Shown here in pieces: positions 37,030 through 46,959 of a DNA stretch of 64,000 nucleotides. How positions within the stretch are numbered: the first letter of the stretch is position 1; every line of letters begins with the position of its first letter. Made by a program: the position numbers and the translations under genes. The DNA comes from PXAP01 sp964421595 (GTDB lineage: Bacteria > Bacteroidota > Bacteroidia > Bacteroidales > PUMT01), in contig CAYQXY010000027.1 in the NCBI GenBank assembly GCA_964421595.1, forward strand, positions 15,454 through 79,453, written 5' to 3'. The notes under the pieces were generated by a model. It was not told the DNA's origin. It searched no databases and saw only the letters and a program-made list of their open reading frames with translations.

Positions 37030-37710
37030 CTAATTTCTTCTGCCCAGAAAAATCCAGATATAAACCAACAGAGTAGCCAGTGATGACAGTGCAGCCACTA
37101 CATATGTGTAAGCCGCCCATTTCAGAGCATCCTGCGCCTGCGGATGTGTTGCCCTGTTTGTAATATTACTGGTATTAAGCCACGCAAGTGCGCGCTGACT
37201 GGCATCTATCTCAACGGGCAACGTTACAAAACTAAAGAGCGTGGTCATTCCAAACAGGATAATACCTGCAAGAAGTAACCCCGGAAATGTTTCCACCATA
37301 AGGATACCTGCAAGCAATACCCATTGCACGTACCTGGAGGCAAAACTTACAGCGGGTACCAGCGCAGACCTCATCTGTAAAAACGCGTATGCCTGTGCAT
37401 GCTGAACTGCATGACCGCATTCATGCGCTGCTACTGCTGCTGCTGCAACACTGCTGCCTGAATAGACTTCACGACTGAGATTTATGGTCTTATGGCCGGG
37501 ATGATAATGGTCAGTAAGTTCTCCCTGAACAGATAAAACCCGGACATCGGTTATACCGTTGTCATAAAGCATTTTCTCGGCAACATCCTTGCCTGTAACT
37601 CCATAATTAACAGGGATCTTTGAATATTTTTTGAATCTGGACTTAAGCTGGTTACCAACAAGCCAGCTTATAAGCATAAAAACTATAACTACTATAAAGA
37701 TAGGGGCCAT
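37030..37710 (-). CDS. Membrane zinc metallopeptidase (YugP family)
   Basis: This 226-residue membrane protein has an N-terminal transmembrane helix (residues 2-19), the zinc motif His96-Glu97-Cys98-Gly99-His100 (AAHECGHAVQHAQAYAF) and two or three hydrophobic segments after residue 125. VNYGVTGKDVAEKML and DHYHPGHKTINLS are typical of the YugP/DUF neutral zinc metallopeptidase family (PF04298). It is probably a membrane-bound peptidase; substrates are unknown. It is 58 bases upstream of the J-domain gene on the same strand. Confidence 0.85.
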   Translation of the reverse strand: MAPIFIVVIVFMLISWLVGNQLKSRFKKYSKIPVNYGVTGKDVAEKMLYDNGITDVRVLSVQGELTDHYHPGHKTINLSREVYSGSSVAAAAVAAHECGHAVQHAQAYAFLQMRSALVPAVSFASRYVQWVLLAGILMVETFPGLLLAGIILFGMTTLFSFVTLPVEIDASQRALAWLNTSNITNRATHPQAQDALKWAAYTYVVAALSSLATLLVYIWIFLGRRN

Positions 37711-37850
37711 TTTATTTCAATTTAGAATTAATAAATGTCAGAATAATTAACACCGATTTAATATTTTTATTTTGTGCACTGCAAAAAACCTACCAAGTTA
37801 ATCTTTAAGCCAAAAACAGACATTTTGTCTCGTTTTGGCCAATTTGCCAT

Positions 37851-38747
37851 TCATGATCGGGGATGAAACCTGATAATTGCATCCCTGAGGTATTCACGGT
37901 CCAGATGAGTGTATATTTCTGTCGTTATAATCGACTCATGACCAAGCATTTCCTGGACAGCCCTGAGGTCGGCTCCCCCTTCAATCAGATGAGTTGCAAA
38001 AGAGTGCCTGAATGTATGCGGACTGATTTTTTTGTTGATTGAGGCTTTTTCAGCAAGTTGCCTAATTATTACAAAAATCATTTCACGGGTGAGACGTTTC
38101 CCCCGGCGATTCAGAAACAGAATTCCTTCATGTCCCCTGGCCACGATCATAAGATCACGGTCGGTCCGGTATTGCAGTATTCCCTTCATTGCATGGGACC
38201 CAACGGGGACAAGTCTTTCCTTATTACCCTTTCCGGTTATTTTTATAAACCCCTCATTAAAAAATATATCATTAATACTCAGGTTTACAAGTTCTGAAAC
38301 ACGCAAACCGCCACTGTACAATGTTTCAATAATAGCCTTGTTCCTTCTGCCCTGTGATGTACTCATGTCAATTGCTGCGAGGATTGCTTCAATTTCTGCG
38401 ACAGAGAGCACTTCCGGTAATTTTCTTCCGGTTTTTGGCATATCAATTAATGCTGAGGGATCGCGGTCTATAGCCTCATTAAGAATCATGAATCTGAAAA
38501 ATGCCCTTATGCCGGAAATAATTCTTGCCTGGGTGCTGCTGTTAAGGTAAAACCCATCCAGCCACTCAATGAAATCATGGAGATGTGATGTCGATATTTT
38601 ATCAGGATCGCAGGGAGGTGAATGTAACGAAGCAAAAACCTGCAATTTTGCCAGGTCACAAATATAAGCATCAACTGAATTTGCAGCCAGGGATTTTTCG
38701 AGTTTTAAATATGCTTTAAATTCCCTGGTGGCATAGTCCCAATCCAT
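37851..38747 (-). CDS. xerD: Tyrosine recombinase XerD
   Basis: This 298-residue site-specific recombinase resolves chromosome dimers at dif with XerC. The N-terminal SAM-like domain occupies about residues 1-100. The catalytic set is Arg149 (SGGLRVSEL), Lys173 (ITGKGNKER), His244 and Arg247 (SPHTFRHSFATHL), His270 (LGHESI) and Tyr279 (TTEIYTHLD). Length and all residues fit XerC/XerD housekeeping recombinases. No integrated element adjoins it, so it is not a phage or island integrase. Confidence 0.92.
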   Translation of the reverse strand: MDWDYATREFKAYLKLEKSLAANSVDAYICDLAKLQVFASLHSPPCDPDKISTSHLHDFIEWLDGFYLNSSTQARIISGIRAFFRFMILNEAIDRDPSALIDMPKTGRKLPEVLSVAEIEAILAAIDMSTSQGRRNKAIIETLYSGGLRVSELVNLSINDIFFNEGFIKITGKGNKERLVPVGSHAMKGILQYRTDRDLMIVARGHEGILFLNRRGKRLTREMIFVIIRQLAEKASINKKISPHTFRHSFATHLIEGGADLRAVQEMLGHESIITTEIYTHLDREYLRDAIIRFHPRS

Positions 38748-38878
38748 TAGCTAAAGATTTTAGTATAATTACTTAAACTGTAAATATACTATCAAAAAAT
38801 TAACGGCTATGGTGTTGGCATTGCCGGTAAGCTAAAAATTTTCGCAGACTGCCATATGTTCTTTTACTCCTAATATTG

Positions 38879-38886
38879 TACCTTTG
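38879..38886 (+). promoter_or_regulatory. Bacteroidota-type -7 box for pyk
   Basis: TACCTTTG matches the TAnnTTTG consensus and ends 38 bases before the pyk start. The -33 TTTG element is not clear; only TGTT occurs about 20 bases upstream. Confidence 0.4.
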
Positions 38887-38924
38887 AAAGATTAATTTTA
38901 TCATTTTTTTGTTAAATACCAGGT

Positions 38925-40340
38925 ATGATCAAAAAGAAAACCAAGATAGTAGCTACAATTTCTGACAGAAACTGCGATGTTTCTTTCCTTAAAGAAATGT
39001 TTGAGGCAGGAATGAACGTCGTGAGAATGAATACTGCTCATCAGACAGTTGAAGACAGTATGAAGATCATTAACAATGTAAGGCAGGTATCCGATCGCAT
39101 AGCATTGATGATCGACACCAAGGGACCCGAGATAAGAACCAATGAAACTGAAATGGCTTTGGATGTGAAGCCGGGTGATGTTGTTTATGTCAAAGGAGCA
39201 CCTGATGAAAAATCGTATGACCGGGTTATTTGCGTTTCATATAGCGGAATTACCGGTGATATCCCACCTGGCAGTACCCTTATGATAGATGACGGGGAAA
39301 TAGAACTGATAGTCAGATCTATAGAAAAGGACAAACTTGTTTGTGAAGCTTTAAACTTTGGAATAATCAAGGGAAGGAAAAGTGTTAATACTCCCAATAT
39401 TAATATTAAACTTCCTTCTCTTACCGAAAAGGACAGGGAATACATACAGCTGGCAATTGATGAGGATATAGATTTTATAGGCCATTCATTTGTACGTAAT
39501 AAGGAAGATGTTCTGGCAATTCAGGACATTCTCGACAAGCATGACAGCAGGGTTAAAATAATTGCAAAAATAGAAAACCAGTCGGGTGTTGATAATATTG
39601 ACGAGATCCTTGACCATGTTTATGGCGTAATGGTAGCACGCGGTGATCTGGCAATTGAAATTCCGTACTCAAAAATTCCCGGCATTCAGAAAATGCTTAT
39701 CGACAAATGTATTGAGAGAAGGAAACCGGTAATAATTGCAACCCAGATGCTGCACAGCATGATTGTAAGTCCCCGCCCCACCCGCGCCGAGGTTAGTGAT
39801 ATAGCCAATGCTATCTACAGCCAGACCGATGCAATCATGTTAAGCGGTGAAACGGCATATGGCAATTATCCGCTCGAATCATTAAAAGCGATGGCAGCAA
39901 TTGCAACTGAGGTTGAAAAAACCAAGGAGCCGATAAATGATATTCCCGTTGTAATACTAAACAATGAGATATCTGCATTCCTTATTAAATCGGCTGTTGA
40001 GGCAGCAGTAAACCTTTCCGCGAAAGCAATTATAGCCGATTCGATGTCGGGCCGCACCATCCGCAGCCTTGCGGCTTACAGGGGCAACAAGATGGTATGG
40101 GCCAAATGCTATGACCGGAGAGTCGTACGCGAACTTGCACTCTCATATGGCATAAAGGCCCACTATATGGAACCAAGGGATACCTCACATGAATTTGTAC
40201 AGCAGGCAGTATGTTCCCTGAAGAAAGAGGGAGTAGTCAAGGAAAAAAGCCTGGTGGTTGTTGCTGCAGGTAACTTCGGCAGGAGTACCGGGGTTTCCTA
40301 TATAGAGATTGGAACTGTTGCAAATATACTGAACAGGTAA
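38925..40340 (+). CDS. pyk: Pyruvate kinase
   Basis: This 471-residue enzyme converts phosphoenolpyruvate and ADP to pyruvate and ATP. Recognisable blocks are TKIVATISD at the N-terminus, GMNVVRMNTAH, MIDTKGPEIRT, the B-domain, AKIENQSGVDNIDEI, MVARGDLAIEI and IATQMLHSMI. The C-terminal regulatory domain ends with GTVANIL. It is followed 22 bases later by an SDR gene on the same strand. Confidence 0.95.
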   Translation: MIKKKTKIVATISDRNCDVSFLKEMFEAGMNVVRMNTAHQTVEDSMKIINNVRQVSDRIALMIDTKGPEIRTNETEMALDVKPGDVVYVKGAPDEKSYDRVICVSYSGITGDIPPGSTLMIDDGEIELIVRSIEKDKLVCEALNFGIIKGRKSVNTPNINIKLPSLTEKDREYIQLAIDEDIDFIGHSFVRNKEDVLAIQDILDKHDSRVKIIAKIENQSGVDNIDEILDHVYGVMVARGDLAIEIPYSKIPGIQKMLIDKCIERRKPVIIATQMLHSMIVSPRPTRAEVSDIANAIYSQTDAIMLSGETAYGNYPLESLKAMAAIATEVEKTKEPINDIPVVILNNEISAFLIKSAVEAAVNLSAKAIIADSMSGRTIRSLAAYRGNKMVWAKCYDRRVVRELALSYGIKAHYMEPRDTSHEFVQQAVCSLKKEGVVKEKSLVVVAAGNFGRSTGVSYIEIGTVANILNR

Positions 40341-40362
40341 CCGGCATTATCTTAATTTTACT

Positions 40363-41127
40363 ATGGAGAACAGATGGAGCCTGGAAGGGCAAAAAGCTCT
40401 TGTTACCGGAGGAAGCAAGGGAATCGGACTGGCAATTGTGAAAGAACTTGCTTCCCTGGGCTGTGAAGTCATGTTCGTGGCCAGGAACCCGGTGACCATA
40501 GATAATATTCCTGAATTTGCCGGTAACAATGACAAAATTACCGGAATTGCATGTGATATAACAAAAGCTGCAGACAGGGAATCTGTGCATTCTGCCATAG
40601 AGAATAGATGGGGCAGTCTGGACATCCTGGTAAACAACGCAGGAATGAACATCCGCAAAGCCACTGTTTCCTATTCGGAGGATGAAATAAGCATGATCAT
40701 GAATACCAACCTGCATTCTGCACTGGAACTTTGCCGGCTTTTTCATACAATGCTTTGCAATTCAGACCAGGGAAATATAGTAAATATAAGTTCTGTCGCC
40801 GGCCAGACCTCAGTCCGGTCAGGCATTGTTTACGGAATGACAAAATCGGCTATGATACATATGACCAGATACCTTGCTGTTGAATGGGCCAATGATAATA
40901 TCCGGGTTAATGCAGTCGCTCCGTGGTATATCCATACCCCACTGGCTGAGGCGGTACTGAAGGATAAAGATTACAGCGATGAAGTAATATTCAGGACCCC
41001 GATGAAGAAAATTGGCCAGCCTGAAGATGTTGCCGCTGCAGTGGCATTCCTCTGCATGCCTGCAGCAGCCTATATAACCGGTCAGACGCTAAGCGTGGAT
41101 GGTGGGTTTACAATTTATGGTTTCTGA
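40363..41127 (+). CDS. SDR-family oxidoreductase (tropinone-reductase-like)
   Basis: This 254-residue classical short-chain dehydrogenase has the cofactor motif TGGSKGIG at residues 15-22, NNAG near residues 93-96, a catalytic serine in NISSVAG, and Tyr157-x3-Lys161 (YGMTKSAM). An Arg following the second strand (ARN) suggests NADPH. The overall sequence resembles tropinone reductase-like or 3-oxoacyl-ACP reductase-like members; the substrate cannot be named. The end VDGGFTIYGF is typical. Confidence 0.88.
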   Translation: MENRWSLEGQKALVTGGSKGIGLAIVKELASLGCEVMFVARNPVTIDNIPEFAGNNDKITGIACDITKAADRESVHSAIENRWGSLDILVNNAGMNIRKATVSYSEDEISMIMNTNLHSALELCRLFHTMLCNSDQGNIVNISSVAGQTSVRSGIVYGMTKSAMIHMTRYLAVEWANDNIRVNAVAPWYIHTPLAEAVLKDKDYSDEVIFRTPMKKIGQPEDVAAAVAFLCMPAAAYITGQTLSVDGGFTIYGF

Positions 41128-41273
41128 ATCATTGGAAATAATATCCCTCGTGCCAGGGACACAAAAAAGTAAAGATTATACCATTGGGGATCCATCCGAG
41201 TTATTCACGTAAAATGTATTTTCTCAGACTTCATTTGCTGTTAACAGCTGGCCTTAAATGACAGTTTGTACTA

Positions 41274-42026
41274 CTAACCTTCGTTATTCATAAATCCCTG
41301 CTCCCTTATCACATCAAGAAATTCGCGGGAAAAATGCAAATTGTCAGCCTTCTTGTACCTGTTGTCGGTAAAGATCTGCGCCAGGGTTTCCTTATCGTTA
41401 ATTTTCAGCAATTCACGGGTTTGCTCAAGGGCCTCCTTCTCTGCATAAATCCTGTCAATGTCATCGGGTGAGTAATCGTTATACTTTTCATAATGCACCA
41501 CTCCTTCCAGCGGAAGTCTGTCGGTAAGCATTGGTTCCTCGTCGGGGTAGCCAACAACAATTGCAGCTACCGGGACCACACCCTCAGGAAGCTGAAGGAT
41601 CTTTCCGATTCGCCTGGCATTATAGGTGGCCGTGCCAAGGTAGCATATGCCAAGTCCCTTCTCTTCAGCAGCCAGGCAAACGTTTTGTGAAACAAGCAAT
41701 GCATCAATTGAAGCAGTATAGAATGAAAGAAAATTATCATATCCCGGCTCGGCATTCCTTTGATTGCACCACTTATTGAACCGGTTAAAATCGGCACAAA
41801 AAGTTATGTGCACAGGAGCCTGCAAAACCATATTCTGTTTAAAATGACATTCCCATAACTGCTTCCGCAATTCTTCCCCCCGGGTTACAATCATGCTGTA
41901 AACCTGCATGTTTCCGGTTGTTGAAGCTCTCGTACCGGCAGCCAGTATATAATCAAGAATTTCCTGTTCAACAGGAGTGTTTTTATATTTCCTTATGCTT
42001 CTGTGTTTAAAAATAGTTTCTGACAT
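41274..42026 (-). CDS. Nitroreductase family protein (NfsA-like)
   Basis: This 250-residue FMN protein begins FKHRSIRKYKNTPVEQEILDYIL, a nitroreductase start (motif HRSIRKY), and continues AGTRASTTGNMQVYSMIVTR and GLGICYLGTATYNARRIG. A C-terminal YEKYND...IDRIYAEKE extension resembles NfsA/FRP-type enzymes. It probably reduces quinones, nitro compounds or flavins with NAD(P)H. The start is 27 bases after the aspartase gene's stop on the same strand, so the two may be co-transcribed. Confidence 0.85.
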   Translation of the reverse strand: MSETIFKHRSIRKYKNTPVEQEILDYILAAGTRASTTGNMQVYSMIVTRGEELRKQLWECHFKQNMVLQAPVHITFCADFNRFNKWCNQRNAEPGYDNFLSFYTASIDALLVSQNVCLAAEEKGLGICYLGTATYNARRIGKILQLPEGVVPVAAIVVGYPDEEPMLTDRLPLEGVVHYEKYNDYSPDDIDRIYAEKEALEQTRELLKINDKETLAQIFTDNRYKKADNLHFSREFLDVIREQGFMNNEG

Positions 42027-42052
42027 CTCTAATTTTTTTTCAGTATCAATTA

Positions 42053-43918
42053 TTAATTCTTTCTCACCATTTTTTGGGGGGCAATCATATTCTCAGGAAG
42101 GAGCAATTTATCAAGTTCCTCCTGTGTAAGCAACTTTGTTTCGAGAACCAGCTCATAGACTCCGCGATTCTGCTCGAGGGCCATTTTGGCAAGCTTTGTG
42201 CACACTTCATAGCCCAGAACTGGATTGAGCGCGGTTACCAGCCCGATACTATTAAGCACAAGTTCCCTGCAGTGTTCTACATTCGCGGTTATTCCGTCAA
42301 TACAGCGGGTTTTTAATGTGAGCATTCCGTTTTTCAGCATTTCGACAGATTCAAACAGGCTCTGAACAATTACAGGCTCCATCACATTGAGCTCAAGTTG
42401 TCCTGACTCCGCTGCAAGGCTTACCGTAAGGTCATTACCGATAACCTTGAAGGCGATCTGGTTTACAACTTCCGGAATTACAGGATTAACCTTGCCCGGC
42501 ATTATTGATGATCCTGGCTGCATTGGTGGCAGGTTGATCTCGTTAAATCCGGCCCTCGGACCGGAAGAGAGGAGCCTGAGATCATTACATATCTTGCTTA
42601 GCTTGATTGCTGTTCGTTTCACTGCCGAAGAATACATTACAAATGAACCGGTATCCTGTGTGGCCTCAACCAGGTTGGATGCATTTACAATATTGAGCCC
42701 GGTAACCGCCTGCAGATGCTTGATTACTGTCCCTGCATATTCCGGATCGGAATTAATACCCGTCCCGATTGCTGTGGCTCCCATATTGACTTCCAGGAAA
42801 AGTCTGGCATTTTCCGTCAGCCTCAGGATCTCCTCATCCAGAGTGGTTGCATAAGCTTCGAAGGACTGTCCGAGAGTCATAGGAACGGCGTCCTGCAGCT
42901 GTGTCCTTCCCATTTTAATCACATCCGCAAATTCCACTCCCTTGTTCCTGAAAGATGATATCAACTCTTTCAGAACATTGATAAGAGTTTTATTACTGTT
43001 AATCAGGGCAATTTTTATTGCTGTCGGATAAGCATCATTCGTCGACTGTGAAAGGTTTACATGGTTATTGGGATGGCAATGCTGGTAATCCCCGCGGCTG
43101 TGCCCCATTATTTCAAGTGCCCTGTTGGCTATTACCTCGTTGGCATTCATATTTGTTGAGGTTCCCGCTCCTCCCTGGATCATGTCCACGGCAAAATTAC
43201 TATGGAATTTACCGTTCCTTATCTCATTGCATGCCCTTACTATGGCATCGCATACAGATTTGTCGAGTAGTCCGAGATCATAATTAGCCTTTGCAGCGGC
43301 CATTTTAACCATGGCCAGGGCATTGATCAGCAAAGGATAAAAATTAAGTGTTATGCCGCTTATATTAAAATTTTCAATTCCCCTGAGTGTCTGAATGCCA
43401 TAATAAACTTCAAACGGCACGTTCCTGTCGCCTAGAAGGTCATGCTCCTGCCTTGTCCTTCCGGATTCGTACTGTGCACCTACATCAATTATCCGGTTAT
43501 TTGCATTCCGCATCCGACGGGACATTACCCTGGCAATGTTCGAAAATATCTTTAATGCGGCCGAACTGTTCTCAAGAAAAAATTCCTTCTCAATCACCAG
43601 TACCTTTGTGTCGCGTAATGACCTTGCCGAGGTTGAATGCGGCGAGGTACTTCCCCAGGAACCCTCTCCCAGAAAATCGCCCCTGCTGAAATATGTCAGC
43701 CGCTTTTCTGTACCAAAGGCCGTACTTTTAAACAGCTCAACTTCACCGCTGTATATAACAAATATGTTGGTTCTGGGCGAGTTTTCACGGAAAAGCAATG
43801 ATCCTTCAGGAAAAACCTTTTCACTGGAATACCTGCACAAGGCATCAAACTCATCAGCCTCGAGTCCCCGAAACAATTCAATTTCACTGAGAAACTCATG
43901 TATTTTATTTAAATCCAT
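42053..43918 (-). CDS. aspA: Aspartate ammonia-lyase with N-terminal cyclic-nucleotide-binding domain
   Basis: This 621-residue protein fuses two domains. Residues about 5-140 form a cNMP-binding (Crp-like) beta-roll: LFRGLEADEFDAL, GSLLFRENSPRTNIFVIYSGEVEL and YFSRGDFLGEGSW. Residues about 155-621 are aspartase of the fumarase/aspartase superfamily: PFEVYYGIQTLRG, GGAGTSTNMNANEVIANRA, the signature GSSIMPGKVNPV. Standard aspartases are about 470 residues, so the extension is extra. It deaminates aspartate to fumarate, which anaerobic Bacteroidota can use as electron acceptor. Control by a bound nucleotide is an inference; the phosphate-binding residues are not canonical (the loop reads GEGSWGS). 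Confidence 0.9.
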   Translation of the reverse strand: MDLNKIHEFLSEIELFRGLEADEFDALCRYSSEKVFPEGSLLFRENSPRTNIFVIYSGEVELFKSTAFGTEKRLTYFSRGDFLGEGSWGSTSPHSTSARSLRDTKVLVIEKEFFLENSSAALKIFSNIARVMSRRMRNANNRIIDVGAQYESGRTRQEHDLLGDRNVPFEVYYGIQTLRGIENFNISGITLNFYPLLINALAMVKMAAAKANYDLGLLDKSVCDAIVRACNEIRNGKFHSNFAVDMIQGGAGTSTNMNANEVIANRALEIMGHSRGDYQHCHPNNHVNLSQSTNDAYPTAIKIALINSNKTLINVLKELISSFRNKGVEFADVIKMGRTQLQDAVPMTLGQSFEAYATTLDEEILRLTENARLFLEVNMGATAIGTGINSDPEYAGTVIKHLQAVTGLNIVNASNLVEATQDTGSFVMYSSAVKRTAIKLSKICNDLRLLSSGPRAGFNEINLPPMQPGSSIMPGKVNPVIPEVVNQIAFKVIGNDLTVSLAAESGQLELNVMEPVIVQSLFESVEMLKNGMLTLKTRCIDGITANVEHCRELVLNSIGLVTALNPVLGYEVCTKLAKMALEQNRGVYELVLETKLLTQEELDKLLLPENMIAPQKMVRKN

Positions 43919-44081
43919 TATAATATGTTGTTAAATAACAGGTTAGTAAAATCGGAAAAACCAAAATTAGGAATTCTTTTTAACCTAAAATATGATAATA
44001 ATCTTCGATTAGTTCTGAAAAAAACAGGACAGAGGGTTTACCCGATGCGCGTAACACGCACCACCCATGCCACGTCTTTCT

Positions 44082-44094
44082 GTGAGCGGCTCAC
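44082..44094. repeat. Short palindrome in the gap between aspA and fdhA
   Basis: GTGAGCGGCTCAC has 6-base inverted arms around one central G. The surrounding bases (about 44076-44100) loosely resemble the 40-bp repeat found at 18304 and 25189, suggesting a diverged copy. The remaining gap 43919-44211 shows no gene. Confidence 0.35.
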
Positions 44095-44211
44095 GGGATA
44101 GCAAATAATTCGGTAAAAACGGACTACCCGTTACATGAGGAGTGGGCTCTTTCTGGCAAAGCCTGTCAGATATGACCGAAACAAAAGGACCCTGATTTCT
44201 ATAAAATCAAA

Positions 44212-46944
44212 TCAAACTGTGACAACTGCCTCGACCCGGCACGCAGAAAGCTTGAAAGGGGCTATTTTAGAATGAGGGTCAAGATCATCGCTTGTCAGCC
44301 GGTTTACAGCCGATTCGCCATAATGAAAGGGCATGAACAGCTCGCCCGGGGCGACTTCCTCACTTAATCGCAGAATGGTTTCAAGATTTCCCCGGCGGGA
44401 AATAATCTTCACCATTATCCCCTCCTGCAGGTCATTTTTTGCTGCATCAGTGGGATGCATAAGCACATATGCCTCATTGGCAAAATCGTTAAGAGCCTTG
44501 TTCCTTCGCGACATGGTAGCCGAATGATACTGATATAATATCCTGCCGCTGTTAAGTATGAATGGAAAATCTGTATCGGCTTTCTCTTTCTGTGATATGT
44601 GTTCAACAGGATTCAGGATTGCACGACCTGACGGGGTGTTGAACCGGTCCAGAAACAGGGTTGATGTGCCGGGATGGTCCCTGTCCGGGCATGGCCACTG
44701 TATCCCCACATGCTCGATCCTGTCGTGGGAAATACCTTCCATCATGGGGGCGGCAAGAGCTATTTCATCAAAAATTTCCGATTCATTTTTATAATGGCCC
44801 ATGCTTACTCCCATCCTATTGGCAATATCAAGAATAATTTTCCAGTCCTGACGGGCTTCTCCAGGCGATTCTACTGCCTTTCTCACTCGCAGCACCCTGC
44901 GGTCGCTGTTTACAAATGTGCCGTTCTTCTCGGCAAAGGAGGCGGCAGGTAGTATGACATCGGCAAAAGGAGTGGTTTCCGTTTTAAAAATATCCTGTAC
45001 AACCAGGAATTCAAGATTTTTGATTGCCTCTTCGGTATGGTTAAGATTAGGATCTGTAAGCATTGGGTTTTCTCCCATTATATACATTCCCTTAATTTTC
45101 CCGGAATGGGCTGCCTTCATTATCTCAACGGTTGTAAGTCCCGGTTTGCCGGAAAGCGACCCGAAGGGGACTTTCCATATCTCAGCAACCCTGCGCCGGT
45201 TATCGTCGTTACCGACAGGAATATATCCCGGATAGGTCAATGGAGATGTGCCAACGTCAGAAGCTCCCTGGACATTATTTTGTCCCCTCGGGGGATTAAT
45301 TCCGGAACCTGTCTTGCCCAGGTGCCCCGTTATCAGCAGCATGTTAATAAGCGTAAATACATTATTCGTGCCCGTCACCTGCTGGCTTAATCCCATCCCG
45401 GTGGCTACAATCGATTTTTTTGACCTGGCGAAAAGAATTGCGGCCCTTATCATCAGGGAAGCCGGCACTGAAGTTATCTCTTCTGTATACTCAGGTGTAT
45501 AGGTTTTAGCTACTTCCCTTAACAGATTGAAGGATTCCATTCCACCCTCTACCCTGTTTTCTATGAACTCCATATTAATGAGGTCCCGCTCAATAATTAC
45601 ATTTATCATTCCGTTCAGCAGGGCAACATCAGTACCCAGCCTTGGTTGAAGCCATATATCAGCATATTTAACCAGAGGTGTCCATTTCGGATCAATTACA
45701 ACCAGTTTAGCTCCCCGTTTCTTTCCCTGCTTGACAAAGGTGGCAGTCACAGGGTGAGTTTCTATCATATTGTTGCCAGTCACCAATATACAATCGGCCG
45801 TAACATAGTCCTCTATCGAATTACTTCCTGCCCCATCTCCAATTGATCGAAGCATTGCCACAACTGTAGATGCATGGCATAAACGCGTGCAGTAATCCAC
45901 GTTATTGTTACCGAAAGCCAGCCGGACGAATTTCTGGAAAAGGTAATTATCCTCGTTGGTGCATTTTGCCGAAGAATATCCTGCCAGGGCCCCGCTTCCA
46001 TGCTCCTGTTTGATCGAAGAGAACTTGTTTGCTATCAGCTCAAGCGCCTCCTCCCAGGAGGCTTCCTCAAATTTTCCGTTCCTTTTGATCAGGGGAGTTG
46101 TGAGTCTTTCGGGACTATGGACAAAATCGTATCCGAACCTCCCTTTAACACAAAGCCTGCCATCATTCGGGGGCAATCCTTCAGCACCATTAACCCTCAC
46201 TATACGGTTATCCTTCACAAGCATTTCAACCTGGCAACCCACCCCGCAGTAAGGGCATGTAGAAATAACCCTTTTTTCGATCTTTTTAAGATCGATCTTA
46301 TCGCGGTGAAGAGTTTCCACAATTGCCCCGGTAGGGCAAAGCTGAATACATTCTCCGCAACCATCACATTCCGATTCCTTCCAGTTATCAAGTCCGGCAA
46401 TGATATACGAGGTTACCCCGCGGCTGGCAAACGACAGGACATTTTTTCCCTGCACTTCATCGCAGGCTTTAATGCACCGAAAGCATTTAATGCATTTTGA
46501 GGCATCATAGCTAAGAATGGGCGATGATTTATCAACAGGGTAACTGAGCTCCTTCCAGATGGAGGGGAATTTACGGTTAGCGGGATCATCCAGCTTGTAA
46601 TGTATCTTAAGATCCCTGAACTCATCATCATAGCTGCCGTCAAACTCCTCATTATGTTCTGACAGGAGATAATCAAGAAGAAACCTCCTTGCATCCTCCA
46701 GCTCTTCATCATATGCCGTGACTTCCATTCCCTCTGTAATCCGGACAGTACATGAAGCTACAAGCCCGTTCATTTCCTTTATCTTGCAAACACAAAGGCG
46801 GCATGCACCGGTAGGTGTTAATTTTTTGTGATAGCAGAGGCCAGGGATCATAAACCCGTTATTCCTGGCTGCCTCAAGCAGGTTCTGTCCTTCGGGGGCA
46901 ACAACCGGCCTTCCGTCAATATATATGGTTACGTCTTTTGTCAT
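44212..46944 (-). CDS. fdhA: NAD-dependent formate dehydrogenase, catalytic alpha subunit
   Basis: This 910-residue molybdenum or tungsten enzyme oxidises formate to CO2. It starts with a NuoG-like [2Fe-2S] domain (CYHKKLTPTGACRLCVC), then two ferredoxin-type clusters (CIKCFRCIKAC and CDGCGECIQLCP), then the CPYCGVGC cluster of the molybdopterin domain. The Mo ligand is Cys356 with neighbouring His357 in RLCHAST; a plain Cys codon, not selenocysteine. NNVQGASDVG, IMGENPMLTDP and the C-terminal molydopterin-binding region complete it. Genes for NuoF-like and NuoE-like partners precede it, 15 and 11 bases apart, and make a soluble NADH-forming complex. Confidence 0.92.
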   Translation of the reverse strand: MTKDVTIYIDGRPVVAPEGQNLLEAARNNGFMIPGLCYHKKLTPTGACRLCVCKIKEMNGLVASCTVRITEGMEVTAYDEELEDARRFLLDYLLSEHNEEFDGSYDDEFRDLKIHYKLDDPANRKFPSIWKELSYPVDKSSPILSYDASKCIKCFRCIKACDEVQGKNVLSFASRGVTSYIIAGLDNWKESECDGCGECIQLCPTGAIVETLHRDKIDLKKIEKRVISTCPYCGVGCQVEMLVKDNRIVRVNGAEGLPPNDGRLCVKGRFGYDFVHSPERLTTPLIKRNGKFEEASWEEALELIANKFSSIKQEHGSGALAGYSSAKCTNEDNYLFQKFVRLAFGNNNVDYCTRLCHASTVVAMLRSIGDGAGSNSIEDYVTADCILVTGNNMIETHPVTATFVKQGKKRGAKLVVIDPKWTPLVKYADIWLQPRLGTDVALLNGMINVIIERDLINMEFIENRVEGGMESFNLLREVAKTYTPEYTEEITSVPASLMIRAAILFARSKKSIVATGMGLSQQVTGTNNVFTLINMLLITGHLGKTGSGINPPRGQNNVQGASDVGTSPLTYPGYIPVGNDDNRRRVAEIWKVPFGSLSGKPGLTTVEIMKAAHSGKIKGMYIMGENPMLTDPNLNHTEEAIKNLEFLVVQDIFKTETTPFADVILPAASFAEKNGTFVNSDRRVLRVRKAVESPGEARQDWKIILDIANRMGVSMGHYKNESEIFDEIALAAPMMEGISHDRIEHVGIQWPCPDRDHPGTSTLFLDRFNTPSGRAILNPVEHISQKEKADTDFPFILNSGRILYQYHSATMSRRNKALNDFANEAYVLMHPTDAAKNDLQEGIMVKIISRRGNLETILRLSEEVAPGELFMPFHYGESAVNRLTSDDLDPHSKIAPFKLSACRVEAVVTV

Positions 46945-46959
46945 TGCCTTAATGTTTAA

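Noticed and set aside
37851..38747. The tyrosine recombinase as a phage or island integrase
   Set aside because: Its length and motifs fit XerD, and no attachment site, tRNA or phage gene is near.
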